This document shows positions 7,591 to 15,490 of a stretch of DNA of 64,000 bases, piece by piece; position 1 is the stretch's first letter, and every line of letters begins with the position of its first letter. The position numbers and the translations under genes were made by a program. The stretch comes from an uncultured Eubacteriales bacterium. Lineage in GTDB: Bacteria > Bacillota > Clostridia > Christensenellales > CAG-138. The notes below the pieces were generated by a model. It ran no database searches, was not told the DNA's origin, and saw nothing but the letters and a program-made list of their open reading frames with translations. The stretch lies in NCBI GenBank assembly GCA_900540495.1, contig UQGA01000002.1, positions 1 to 64,000 of the forward strand. The letters are read 5' to 3'.

Positions 7591-8913
7591 TTGAAGAGGA
7601 CGTTTCATGGCGGTGTACATCCCCTGCATGATATTCATGAGGGGAAGCCGCTCACGAGCGGTTGCGCCGTGCGCGCGGTTGCCCCGTCGCTCGTGGTCAT
7701 CCCGATGGGGATGCATCTGGGCGCGCCGAGCAAGCCGTGCGTGCAGGCGGGCGATTTTGTGAAGCTGGGCCAGCGCATCGCCGACCCGGTCGGCGGCCTT
7801 GGGCTGCCGGTGCATGCGAGCGTGTCCGGGCAGGTTGTCGCGGTGGAGGAGCGCCAGCAGCTGCGCGCCGCGCCGGAGCTGTGCGTGGTCATTCAAAACG
7901 ACATGCTTGACGAGTGGACGGAGCTGACCCCGGTGGGCGACGTGGACACCGTGGAACCGGAGAAGATCATCCCCGCCGTGCGGGATGCAGGCATCTGCGG
8001 CATGGGCGGCGCGTCGTTCCCGACGCATGTCAAAATGCAGGTGCCGCCCGACAAGCATGCGGAGATCGTCATTCTCAACGGCGCGGAGTGCGAGCCGTAC
8101 CTCACGGCGGATCACCGCAACATGCTGGAGCACGCGGACCGTATTGTGGACGGGCTGCGGCTTATCCTGCGCGCCACGGGCGTGGCCCGCGGCGTCATCG
8201 CCATCGAGGACAACAAGCCGGACGCCATAGCGGCCATGCAGCGGGCGGCGGCGGGTTGTTCCGGCGTCGAGGTGCTGGTGCTGAAGACGAAATACCCGCA
8301 GGGCGGTGAGAAACAGCTCATCGAAGTTGTGACCGGGCGCCAGGTGCCGCGCGGCAAGCTGCCGGCGGACGCGGGCGCGCTGGTGTTCAACGTGAGCACC
8401 GCCAGGGCGGTGGCCGATGCGGTGACGCTCGGCAGGCCGCTTGTTGAGCGCATCACGACCGTGACCGGCTGCGTGAACGAACCGTCCAATCTGCTGTTGC
8501 GCGTCGGCACGCAGTATGCCGAGGCGATTGCGGCATGCGGCGGCCTGAAGGAGGGGGCGGCGAAGATCTTTGCCGGCGGCCCCATGACCGGGCTGTGCGC
8601 GCCGGATGACAGCCTCTCCGTGACCAAGGCGACCAATGGCATCGTCGTCTTTGACGAAGGGCAGGCGCGCGCGTTGGAGGAGGGGCCGTGCATCCGTTGC
8701 GGCCGCTGCGTGGACGCATGTCCGATCCATCTGATGCCCTATCAACTCAAATATGACTGCGAGGCGGGCGCGCTCGACCGTGCGAAGGAGCACGGCGTGC
8801 TCGACTGCGTGGCCTGCGGCGCATGCGCATACGCCTGCCCCGCCCGCCGCCATCTGACGGCGGCGTTCAAGGCGGCCAAGGAAGAACTCGCGGCTCGGGC
8901 GAAAAGGAGGTAA
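7591..8913 (+). CDS. rnfC: Rnf complex subunit C, NADH-binding iron-sulfur flavoprotein
   Basis: 440 aa. The TTG at 7591 is chosen because the product then begins (M)KRTFHGGVHPLHDIHEGKP, the standard RnfC N-terminus; an upstream TTG at 7564 adds an unconserved extension. RnfC is the peripheral subunit that takes electrons from, or delivers them to, NAD(H) in the ferredoxin:NAD+ oxidoreductase that pumps Na+ or H+. The Gly-rich GGASFPTHVKM segment is the NADH/FMN region. Two ferredoxin-type motifs near residues 366 (CIRCGRCVDACP) and 406 (CVACGACAYACP) bind two 4Fe-4S clusters. First gene of a tight six-gene operon with rnfD 6 bases downstream. Confidence 0.95.
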   Translation: MKRTFHGGVHPLHDIHEGKPLTSGCAVRAVAPSLVVIPMGMHLGAPSKPCVQAGDFVKLGQRIADPVGGLGLPVHASVSGQVVAVEERQQLRAAPELCVVIQNDMLDEWTELTPVGDVDTVEPEKIIPAVRDAGICGMGGASFPTHVKMQVPPDKHAEIVILNGAECEPYLTADHRNMLEHADRIVDGLRLILRATGVARGVIAIEDNKPDAIAAMQRAAAGCSGVEVLVLKTKYPQGGEKQLIEVVTGRQVPRGKLPADAGALVFNVSTARAVADAVTLGRPLVERITTVTGCVNEPSNLLLRVGTQYAEAIAACGGLKEGAAKIFAGGPMTGLCAPDDSLSVTKATNGIVVFDEGQARALEEGPCIRCGRCVDACPIHLMPYQLKYDCEAGALDRAKEHGVLDCVACGACAYACPARRHLTAAFKAAKEELAARAKRR

Positions 8914-8919
8914 GCGACC

Positions 8920-9849
8920 ATGCAATGGAAGGTATCCGCCGCGCCCCACGTCCATGCCAAGGACAGCACCGCCACGCTGATGCTCGATGTGATCACCGCG
9001 CTCATGCCGTGCGTGGTGGCGGGCATATGGCTCTTTGGCTGGCGCGCTGCGCTGGTGATTGTGTTGAGCGTCGCATTCTGCGTGCTTACGGAATTCGTCT
9101 GCCAGAAGATCGGCAAGCGCCCCATCCGGATCAACGACCTTTCGGCGGTTGTGACCGGCATCATTCTTGCGCTGAACCTGCCGTCCACAGCCCCATGGTG
9201 GATGATCCTCATCGGCGCCGTCATCGCCATCGGGCTGGTCAAGCAGCTCTTCGGCGGCATCGGGGACAACTTTCTCAACCCGGCACTCACGGCGCGCGCG
9301 GTGCTGCTGGCCTCGTGGCCGGCGCGCATGACCGCAACGAACACGGCGAGCGCCTATCCGCTGCCGTTTGACACCGTGACGAGCGCGACCGTGCTTACGC
9401 CCGACTCGGCGCTCAACCCCTCCATGGTCGATCTGCTCGTGGGCCGCATCCCCGGCACGATTGGCGAGGTGTGCAAGGTGGCGATCCTGCTGGGCTTTTT
9501 GTATCTGCTCATCCGGCGCACGATCACGTGGCACATCCCCGTGGTCATGGTCGGCACGTTTGCGGTGTGCGCGTGGGCCTTCGGGCTCGACCCGCTCGTT
9601 TCCGTGCTCTCGGGCGGCCTGCTCTTTGGCGCCGTGTTCATGGCGACGGATTATGTGACCACGCCCATGACGCGCCCCGGCCAGGTGATTTTCGCCGCCG
9701 GAGCGGGGCTGATCGTGGCGCTCATCCGAGCGTTCGGCAGCTATCCGGAGGGCGTGACCTACGCCATTCTGATGATGAACGTCGTCACGCCGCTCATCGA
9801 CCGTGCGGTGCGGCCGCGCATCTACGGGGAGGTGAAGACCCATGCGTGA
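8920..9849 (+). CDS. rnfD: Rnf complex subunit D, membrane flavoprotein
   Basis: 309 aa, with AAAGGAGG before the ATG at 8920. Polytopic, with about nine hydrophobic segments, as expected for RnfD/NqrB. The motif TSATVLTPDSA near residue 156 keeps the S-x-A-T threonine that carries a covalent FMN in this family. RnfD forms part of the ion-conducting membrane core. It overlaps rnfG by 8 bases, indicating translational coupling. Confidence 0.95.
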   Translation: MQWKVSAAPHVHAKDSTATLMLDVITALMPCVVAGIWLFGWRAALVIVLSVAFCVLTEFVCQKIGKRPIRINDLSAVVTGIILALNLPSTAPWWMILIGAVIAIGLVKQLFGGIGDNFLNPALTARAVLLASWPARMTATNTASAYPLPFDTVTSATVLTPDSALNPSMVDLLVGRIPGTIGEVCKVAILLGFLYLLIRRTITWHIPVVMVGTFAVCAWAFGLDPLVSVLSGGLLFGAVFMATDYVTTPMTRPGQVIFAAGAGLIVALIRAFGSYPEGVTYAILMMNVVTPLIDRAVRPRIYGEVKTHA

Positions 9850-10390
9850 GATCATCCGGCTTGGTTGGAAACTGCTGCTGCTTGCGGCGGTGGCAGGGCT
9901 GGCGCTGGGCGTGACAAACGCCGTGACGGAAGGCCCCATCGAGCAGCAGCGCATCGAGGAGGCCAACCGGGCGCGTCAGGCCGTGCTCGGCGCGGCGGAT
10001 TCGTTTGAGATCCTCAGCGAGGGCGAACACGATATGGACGAGATCGCCTGCGGGCTGGATGCGGCGGGCGAGCCGGTCGGTTATACGGCCCGCTGCACCG
10101 TGCAGGGATACGGCGGCCCGATCGAGGTGACCGTCGGCTTGCTGCTCGACGGCACGATTGCGGGCGTGAGCATCGGCGGTACGGACTTTGCCGAGACCGC
10201 AGGCCTTGGCGCGCGCGTCAAGGAGGAGTGGTTCGGCGCGCAGTTCACGGGCATGAGCGCGCCCGTCGCGCTCGTCAAGGACGGGGGCGAGGTCGATGCG
10301 GTCAGCTCCGCAACGATCAGCTCCACCGCCGTCACTTCGGCGGTCAACGCCGCGTGCGAAGTCCTTTCGGATCTCATGGAGGGCAACTGA
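9842..10390 (+). CDS. rnfG: Rnf complex subunit G, FMN-binding
   Basis: 182 aa. One N-terminal transmembrane helix (LLLLAAVAGLALGV) followed by an extracytoplasmic FMN-binding domain. The SSATISSTAVTSAV motif near residues 155-165 contains the threonine to which FMN is attached covalently in RnfG/NqrC. It passes electrons between RnfD and the rest of the complex. The start overlaps the end of rnfD, and rnfE follows after one base. Confidence 0.93.
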   Translation: MREIIRLGWKLLLLAAVAGLALGVTNAVTEGPIEQQRIEEANRARQAVLGAADSFEILSEGEHDMDEIACGLDAAGEPVGYTARCTVQGYGGPIEVTVGLLLDGTIAGVSIGGTDFAETAGLGARVKEEWFGAQFTGMSAPVALVKDGGEVDAVSSATISSTAVTSAVNAACEVLSDLMEGN

Positions 10391-10391
10391 T

Positions 10392-11051
10392 ATGGAACAG
10401 AACCGCAAATCGCTTTCCAGCGTTTTCCTTGGCGGCGTCATCACGGAAAACCCGACGTTCCGGCTCGTGCTCGGCACGTGCCCGACGATGGCGGTGACGA
10501 CCAGCGCCATCAACGGCGTGGGCATGGGCGCGGCGGCCACGTTTGTGCTCATCGGGTCGAACGTGGTGATCTCGCTGCTGCGCAACTTCATCCCGGACAA
10601 GATCCGCATTCCGGCGTTCATCGTGGTCATCTGCACGTTCGTGACCATGGTGCAGATGCTCATGCAGGCGTTTGTGCAGGAGCTGTACGCATCGCTCGGC
10701 ATGTTCATCCCACTGATCGTGGTCAACTGCATCATCCTCGCGCGGGCGGAGGCGTTCGCATCGAAAAACCCGGTGCTGCCTTCGGCGGTGGACGGCCTTG
10801 GCATGGGTCTCGGCTTCACGATCGCCATCACGCTCATGGGCGCCATCCGCGAGCTGATCGGCAGCGGCACGGTGTTCGGCATATCGGTGTTCGGCGCTTC
10901 CTATGAGCCCATGCTGCTGCTGGTGCTGCCGGCGGGCGGGTTCCTCGTATTCGGGCTGATGCTCGCGTCGATCAACATCATCACGGGCAAATTTGAAGCG
11001 CGTCGGGCGCAAAAAGCGGCGTCCGACGGCGGGGAGGAGGCGGCCGCATGA
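10392..11051 (+). CDS. rnfE: Rnf complex subunit E, integral membrane
   Basis: 219 aa. The ATG at 10392 gives MEQNRKSLSSVFLGGVITEN; the frame is open further upstream but lies inside rnfG. Six hydrophobic segments. Family hallmarks NPTFRLVLGTCPTMAVTT and IPLIVVNCIILARAEAFA contain the cysteines that, in RnfA/RnfE and NqrD/NqrE, coordinate an iron-sulfur centre within the membrane. Overlaps rnfA by four bases (ATGA). Confidence 0.95.
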   Translation: MEQNRKSLSSVFLGGVITENPTFRLVLGTCPTMAVTTSAINGVGMGAAATFVLIGSNVVISLLRNFIPDKIRIPAFIVVICTFVTMVQMLMQAFVQELYASLGMFIPLIVVNCIILARAEAFASKNPVLPSAVDGLGMGLGFTIAITLMGAIRELIGSGTVFGISVFGASYEPMLLLVLPAGGFLVFGLMLASINIITGKFEARRAQKAASDGGEEAAA

Positions 11052-11662
11052 ACGAGCTTGTCAAGATCCTGCTGTTCATGGTGAGCTGCGTGCTCACCCA
11101 CAACTTCATCTTCTCCCGCTTCCTTGGTTGCTGCCCGTTCCTCGGCGTATCGAACCGTGTGGAGACGGCGTTCGGCATGGGCATGGCGGTCACGTTCGTG
11201 ATGGGGCTTGCGAGCCTGTTCACGTACATGGTGTACCACTGGATTCTGATCCCGCTCGGGCTCGAATACCTGAGCACGATCGCCTTTATCCTCGTCATCG
11301 CCAGCCTCGTGCAGGTGGTGGAGATGTTCCTGAAGAAATCCGCCCCGGCGCTGTACAGCGCGCTGGGCATCTATCTGCCGCTGATCACGACCAACTGCGC
11401 CGTGCTCGGCGTATGCATCCTCAACATCGGCAGCCCCACCACGCTGGCCAACGGCATGGTCGTGGAGTACAACCTGCTGTATTCGGTGCTCAACGGCGTG
11501 TTCGGCGCGCTCGGCTTCCTGCTGGCCATCGTACTGATGGCGGGCGTGCGCGAACGGCTGGAGTCGGCGAAGATTCCCAGGCCCATGCGCGGCTTTTCCA
11601 TCTCGCTGATCATTGCCGGCTTGATGAGCATCGCGTTCATGGGCTTTAACGGGCTGGTATAA
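11048..11662 (+). CDS. rnfA: Rnf complex subunit A, integral membrane
   Basis: 204 aa, about six transmembrane helices. Conserved HNFIFSRFLGCCPFLGVS and LPLITTNCAVLGVCILN carry the intramembrane iron-sulfur cysteines shared with RnfE. RnfA and RnfE are homologous and form a pseudo-symmetric pair in the membrane. Its ATG overlaps the stop of rnfE. Length is normal for the family. Confidence 0.95.
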   Translation: MNELVKILLFMVSCVLTHNFIFSRFLGCCPFLGVSNRVETAFGMGMAVTFVMGLASLFTYMVYHWILIPLGLEYLSTIAFILVIASLVQVVEMFLKKSAPALYSALGIYLPLITTNCAVLGVCILNIGSPTTLANGMVVEYNLLYSVLNGVFGALGFLLAIVLMAGVRERLESAKIPRPMRGFSISLIIAGLMSIAFMGFNGLV

Positions 11663-11674
11663 GGGGGTTACGGT

Positions 11675-12487
11675 ATGGACTGGACAGCGATTCTTGCGGC
11701 ACTCGGCGTGCTCGGCGCGCTGGGCCTTTTGTTCGGGCTGGTGCTCGGGCTGGTGGGCAAGAAGTTTGCGGTGGAGACGGACGAGCGCGTGGCGCTCGTG
11801 CGGGACTGCCTGGGCGGCGCCAACTGCGGCGCGTGCGGCTATGCCGGGTGCGATGCGTTTGCGGAGGCCGTCGTCAGGGGCGAGGCCGGAGCGGACGGTT
11901 GCAAGCCCGGCGGCGCCGGCACGGCAAAGGCGATCGGCCGGATCATGGGCGTGGACGTATCGGCGGCGGTGCCGATGGTCGCGCGCGTGCGGTGCAACGG
12001 TACGTGCGAGAATGCGGTTGAGCGGTATGCATACGATGGGATTCGGAGCTGCCGCGCGGCCGCGTCGATTTCCGGCGGCCCGAAGGCCTGCCACTACGGC
12101 TGTTTGGGCTATGGAGACTGCATGTCCCGCTGCGCGTTCGGAGCGATTTCCGTATACGACGGCATTGCCCACGTGGACCCGGATAAATGCACCGGCTGCG
12201 GTATGTGCGAATCCGTTTGCCCGCGCAACATCATCCATCTGCTGCCGCGGGACAAGACCATCGTGGTCGCCTGCCGCAACAAGGCCATCGGCAAGACGGC
12301 CCGTTTGCAGTGCAAGACCGCATGCGTCGGCTGCAAGCGGTGCGAGCGTAACTGCCCCTCCGACGCGATCCACGTCGAGGACGGCGTCGCCATCATCGAC
12401 GAAACGAAGTGCACGCGCTGCGGCGCCTGCGTAGCGGGCTGCCCGATGCACTGCATCCAGAACTTCTACGAGGACGGGCGGGATTGA
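11675..12487 (+). CDS. rnfB: Rnf complex subunit B, ferredoxin-oxidising iron-sulfur protein
   Basis: 270 aa. An N-terminal transmembrane helix (residues about 5-27) anchors a cytoplasmic iron-sulfur protein. The Fe-S domain motif NCGACGYAGC near residue 50 begins the first cluster site. Later come three ferredoxin-type motifs CTGCGMCESVCP, CVGCKRCERNCP and CTRCGACVAGCP. RnfB is the entry point for reduced ferredoxin. Last gene of the rnf operon, ATG preceded by AAGGGGG. No ApbE FMN transferase, needed to flavinylate RnfD/RnfG, lies in this window. Confidence 0.95.
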   Translation: MDWTAILAALGVLGALGLLFGLVLGLVGKKFAVETDERVALVRDCLGGANCGACGYAGCDAFAEAVVRGEAGADGCKPGGAGTAKAIGRIMGVDVSAAVPMVARVRCNGTCENAVERYAYDGIRSCRAAASISGGPKACHYGCLGYGDCMSRCAFGAISVYDGIAHVDPDKCTGCGMCESVCPRNIIHLLPRDKTIVVACRNKAIGKTARLQCKTACVGCKRCERNCPSDAIHVEDGVAIIDETKCTRCGACVAGCPMHCIQNFYEDGRD

Positions 12488-12541
12488 GCTCCCGCCGGAC
12501 GGATCGGGGACGTAAAATACATTTGATTGGGGAGGATTATT

Positions 12542-13456
12542 GTGGAACGGAACGGAGTAGCCAATAACCGCAGGTCTGGCGTGCGCGTGCTGCCGATCAT
12601 ACTCGGGGTGCTGCTATTGGTCATGGGGGCCGTCATACTGGTCACGGACAAGGGGCCGGACGAAGACGCGCCGGATTTCAATTTTCTGGCGATCGACGAG
12701 GTGGCCGATACGCCGTTTGTAACCGGCAACGTCGAGCTGGTGCTCGACTGCTTTGCCGAATCGTATACGACGTATTATAACACCCGGACATCGGAAGACA
12801 GCGACGAGCTGTATTATCTCGTCCCTGCGGCGCCCACCGACAGCGAGGGGTATTACCGGTGCACCTACCTGATCTGCATGGAGGCGCAGCCGGAGGACTT
12901 TGCGGTGATGGACCAGATCATGGAGGAGACGTGGGCGGAGGATTTCACCGGCGAGTATACGCTCTTCGAAATCGGCCCTTCAAAGGTTGAGCCGATCAGC
13001 GACGAGCTGGCCGACCTGCTGGACGAGTATATGGCGGAAACCGGGCTGGTCGAATGGATGCAGGACACGGCGTTTTTCGATACCGCTGACGAAGCGGAGG
13101 TTCGCGCGCGCATCCTGCCGTACGTCGTCCGCATCGGTCAGGGCACAACGGTGGGCGTGGCCGTGGGAAGCGGATTGCTGGCGGTCGGCCTGGTGCTGCT
13201 GGTCGTCTCCGTGATCGGCGCGGTTCGCCGTGCGAAGCGGGAGACGGCGGCCGCCGGCACGCCGTTTGGCGACGCGCAGGCGTATTCCGGCGCGCCTTCG
13301 GGCGAAACTTCGACCTACTTTGGCACGGGGCAGGACGCGCCCGCAAAGGCGCCGGATGCGCCGATGGGGCAGGTCTTCTGCACGGCGTGCGGCGCGGCGT
13401 TTGAACCCGGGCCGGACGGACGCTGCCCGTACTGCGGCAGCGAACAAAGCCGATAG
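12542..13456 (+). CDS. Membrane protein with C-terminal zinc ribbon
   Basis: 304 aa. The GTG at 12542 is selected by GGGGAGG (12529-12535), 6 bases upstream. Two transmembrane segments at about 13-31 and 205-228 bracket an acidic extracytoplasmic domain of about 170 residues. The cytoplasmic tail ends in a zinc ribbon, CTACGAAFEPGPDGRCPYC, followed by GSEQSR. No family recognised. It begins 54 bases after rnfB and could be cotranscribed with it, but nothing ties it to Rnf function; such double-TM zinc-ribbon proteins are usually uncharacterised. Confidence 0.6.
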   Translation: MERNGVANNRRSGVRVLPIILGVLLLVMGAVILVTDKGPDEDAPDFNFLAIDEVADTPFVTGNVELVLDCFAESYTTYYNTRTSEDSDELYYLVPAAPTDSEGYYRCTYLICMEAQPEDFAVMDQIMEETWAEDFTGEYTLFEIGPSKVEPISDELADLLDEYMAETGLVEWMQDTAFFDTADEAEVRARILPYVVRIGQGTTVGVAVGSGLLAVGLVLLVVSVIGAVRRAKRETAAAGTPFGDAQAYSGAPSGETSTYFGTGQDAPAKAPDAPMGQVFCTACGAAFEPGPDGRCPYCGSEQSR

Positions 13457-13530
13457 GCGCTGCGATCTGCGCGCCGGCCCGGCGGGTTTCTTCAAAAAAG
13501 ATGGGGGGTGTGCTTTTGCGCATCCCCTGC

Positions 13531-13546
13531 GCCGTCTTTGGACGGC
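13531..13546 (+). other. Small hairpin upstream of the amidohydrolase gene
   Basis: GCCGTC (13531-13536) pairs with GACGGC (13541-13546) over a TTTG loop, followed by GAAAAC and not a T-tract. The 196-base spacer 13457-13652 shows nothing else definite, apart from a weak GC-rich inverted repeat with TTTC after it (13472-13490) that may be a poor terminator. Confidence 0.3.
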
Positions 13547-13652
13547 GAAAACAGGATGAACGCGCTGCGGAGACCGTCTGCGACGGACGGCTGGGAACGG
13601 GGCCGGCATGGGGGCCGGCGGAGAGGCGAATACCATGGGGAGGCAAACAGGG

Positions 13653-14885
13653 ATGATGGGATCGGGCGCAATCCTTTTTCGGGACGTCCGTCTTGCGGGC
13701 GGATCGACGGTGGCGGACGTATTGGTACGGGATGGCCGTATCGCGGCCATTGGGCGCATAGACGGCCGGGGAGAGGCGGCCGTGGTGCAGGGTACGGGGC
13801 GCCTGCTCGCGCCGTCGTTGATCGATCCTCACACGCACCTTGACAAGGCGTTTCTGGAAACACCGCGCGAGGCGGAAGGCCTCATGGATGCGGTGCTTAT
13901 GACGCGGGAGTATCAACAGAACCTGCCGCTGGCGGACGTGCAGGCGGATGTGATACGCCGGGGCGGCAGGGTGCTCGCCTTGGAACTGGAGAACGGCACG
14001 GGCCTTGTCCGCAGTCACGTGAGCGTGGACGAGATCTGGGGCATGGAGGCGTTTTACGCCAGTTGTGAGTTGCGCGCGCGTTACGCGGGGCGGCTGGATG
14101 TGCAGCTCTCCGTGCCATATGACAGGCGCTTTCTTGCACAGTGGGAGGAAGCCGCGCGCGCCGGTCAGATCGATTATATTGCAGGATACCCCACCATCAC
14201 GCCGGACTATCGCGCGGCCGTGGACGAGCTCATCGCCGTGTCGGAGAAATATGCGATTCCGCTGGATCTGCATGTGGACGAGTCGGACGCGGCAAATATC
14301 GATTGCTTTCGTTATCTCATGGAACAGACGATTGCGCATGGCCTGCACGGCAGGGTGAACTGTTCGCATGTAACGGCGCTCGCCGCCGTGCCGCATCGTG
14401 AGGCGGAGGAAGCGATTGCCCTCTGCGCCAGGGCGGAGGCCAGCGTGATCGCCCTGCCGTCGTGCAACCTGTTCCTGATGGGGCGTGGCGACCGCGGCAT
14501 CGTACGGCGCGGGATCACGCGCATCGCGGAACTGGAACGGGCGGGCGTTAACGTGGCCATCGGTTCGGACAATATCCGCGATCCGTTTCGCCCGTTCGGC
14601 AACGGCGACCCGTTGGAGGAGGCGCTGCTCACCTGTCAGCTGCTGTCGCGCGGCACGGAAAGCGGCATGTCGGACGTGCTGCGCATGGTCATGGGGAACG
14701 CGGCGCTGGCGAGCGGGAGACGGGATTACGGGCTGTCCGTGGGCGCGCCGGCGGACCTGGTGCTGCTGGACGCGCCGGATGAGAAGACGGCGCTCATCGA
14801 AAACGCGGCGCGGCTTCTGGTGCTCAAGAATGGGCGGCCGGTGGCCGGAGAGTTGTCCGGGCGCCATGCGCGCTCCAGCGATTGA
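13653..14885 (+). CDS. Cytosine-deaminase-like metal-dependent amidohydrolase
   Basis: 410 aa from the ATG at 13653, which follows GGGGAGG (13637-13643); ATGs at 13608, 13635 and 13656 are alternatives. The metal-site residues of the CodA/AtzC branch are all visible: DPHTHLDKAF (HxH), DLHVDESDAANI (His and Glu), NCSHVTALA (His), and the catalytic aspartate in IGSDNIRDPF followed by RPFGNGDPLEE. Enzymes of this branch hydrolyse exocyclic amino groups of cytosine, isocytosine-like rings or s-triazines. It lies just upstream of the heterocycle-degradation operon but has its own spacer, so it could supply deaminated substrate to that pathway (inference). Exact substrate unknown. Confidence 0.8.
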   Translation: MMGSGAILFRDVRLAGGSTVADVLVRDGRIAAIGRIDGRGEAAVVQGTGRLLAPSLIDPHTHLDKAFLETPREAEGLMDAVLMTREYQQNLPLADVQADVIRRGGRVLALELENGTGLVRSHVSVDEIWGMEAFYASCELRARYAGRLDVQLSVPYDRRFLAQWEEAARAGQIDYIAGYPTITPDYRAAVDELIAVSEKYAIPLDLHVDESDAANIDCFRYLMEQTIAHGLHGRVNCSHVTALAAVPHREAEEAIALCARAEASVIALPSCNLFLMGRGDRGIVRRGITRIAELERAGVNVAIGSDNIRDPFRPFGNGDPLEEALLTCQLLSRGTESGMSDVLRMVMGNAALASGRRDYGLSVGAPADLVLLDAPDEKTALIENAARLLVLKNGRPVAGELSGRHARSSD

Positions 14886-14899
14886 GCGGGAAAAGATGG

Positions 14900-14929
14900 T
14901 TGACAACGGCGGGCAGCCTGTGGTATCCT
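14900..14929 (+). promoter_or_regulatory. Sigma-70-type promoter of the 25-kb catabolic operon
   Basis: -35 TTGACA (14900-14905, perfect consensus), 18-base spacer, -10 TATCCT (14924-14929). Transcription would start near 14936, 15 bases beyond the end of the promoter window and about 555 bases before the first gene. No closer promoter of similar quality serves the operon. Confidence 0.7.
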
Positions 14930-15088
14930 ATTTACAACAATCAAGGGAGTATTGGGTTCTAATTCTTCAAATTTGAGCATCAGCTCATTCGGGATGCGTG
15001 CCTCGATTCATGCAGTTTCACCGCGAAGAACGACACAGGTGAGTGCTCGATCGGCACTGGCATCCCTCTTTTTTTAGGGGAACAAGCA

Positions 15089-15129
15089 ACTCGAGAGTGC
15101 GAACCACCGTCGTACGTTCTTGGAAACAA
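15089..15129 (+). repeat. Leader motif copy 1
   Basis: ACTCGAGAG at 15089-15097 and TTGGAAACAA at 15120-15129. Between them GAAC (15101-15104) can pair with GTTC (15116-15119). Confidence 0.5.
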
Positions 15130-15155
15130 ACAATCAACGACAATGGCGTAGCGTA

Positions 15156-15208
15156 ACTCGGGAGAGCATCGGAATTCAAATCCATTTCAAGCTCGATCCT
15201 GGAAAGAA
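15156..15208 (+). repeat. Leader motif copy 2
   Basis: ACTCGGGAG at 15156-15164 and GATCCTGGAAAGAA at 15195-15208. The interval is longer than in the other copies (44 bases between motif starts, against 30-32). Confidence 0.5.
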
Positions 15209-15298
15209 ACAAATTAAGACCGACAGCCCGAACGGCGCAGGCTGGATTGCGCGCCCGCGGTTGCCCTTAGCGCAGTATATTCAAATACGCCGTTTAGA

Positions 15299-15341
15299 AC
15301 TCGGGAGAACGGGACGACCGTTTGATCCTGGAAAGAAGATC
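15299..15341 (+). repeat. Leader motif copy 3, overlapping the terminator arm
   Basis: ACTCGGGAG at 15299-15307, then a perfect hairpin AACGG/CCGTT (15308-15312 and 15318-15322), then GATCCTGGAAAGAAGATC (15324-15341). The bases AAAGAAGATC (15332-15341) are the 5' arm of the downstream terminator. Confidence 0.55.
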
Positions 15342-15424
15342 CCTTCCGCCTGACGCCCATCAACCGGGCGCGCCAAATGGCGCGCCGATCCGGGCGGCGG
15401 CCGAAACGATCTTCTTTGTTTTTT
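15332..15424 (+). terminator. Terminator-like structure within the leader
   Basis: AAAGAAGATC (15332-15341) is perfectly complementary to GATCTTCTTT (15408-15417), followed by GTTTTTT (15418-15424). The 66-base interior is tightened by the perfect hairpin GGCGCGCC-AAAT-GGCGCGCC (15367-15386). Because all operon genes lie downstream, it is likely conditional. Confidence 0.55.
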
Positions 15425-15490
15425 CGGGGATGCTTGACAGACGAAACGTCTGCCGCAGATAAAAAGAGAAAAGGAAGGACGATCAGATCT

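Larger units (their letters stand above)
14936..15490 (+). ncRNA. Long structured 5' leader, candidate riboswitch or attenuator
   Basis: About 555 non-coding bases between the promoter and the ornithine-cyclodeaminase-like gene, clearly less GC-rich than neighbouring genes. In order: a stem GGGATGC/GCATCCC (14991-14997 with 15060-15066) directly followed by CTC and a T-run (15067-15075), whose 3' arm can instead pair CCCT with AGGG (15064-15067 and 15075-15078); three copies of a two-part motif, ACTCGRGAG then TGGAAA (15089, 15156 and 15299); a GGCGCGCC/GGCGCGCC hairpin (15367-15386); and a terminator (15332-15424) whose 5' arm is part of the third motif copy. This is the layout of a ligand- or protein-controlled terminator. 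I do not recognise the motif as a described riboswitch class. Confidence 0.6.

Noticed and set aside
7042..9966. Very long open frame (about 970 codons) on the minus strand across rnfC and rnfD
   Set aside because: It is antisense to well-conserved rnf genes, rich in Arg/His/Pro, without ribosome site or recognisable domain; a by-product of high GC content.
15308..15322. Hairpin with an ACGA-containing loop, recalling guanidine-II (mini-ykkC) riboswitch hairpins
   Set aside because: That class needs two such hairpins with ACGR tetraloops; here the loop is GACGA unless a base is bulged, and no matching second hairpin was found.
15321..15331. TTTGATCCTGG, identical to the conserved start of 16S rRNA
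   Set aside because: The match stops after 11 bases and nothing else in the region resembles rRNA; it is part of the repeated leader motif.
15434..15463. Second promoter-like pair TTGACA / GATAAA just before the ornithine-cyclodeaminase-like gene
   Set aside because: The transcript would start inside or at the ribosome binding site, leaving no usable leader, and the TTGACA lies inside a perfect hairpin CAGACG/CGTCTG region (15438-15452).
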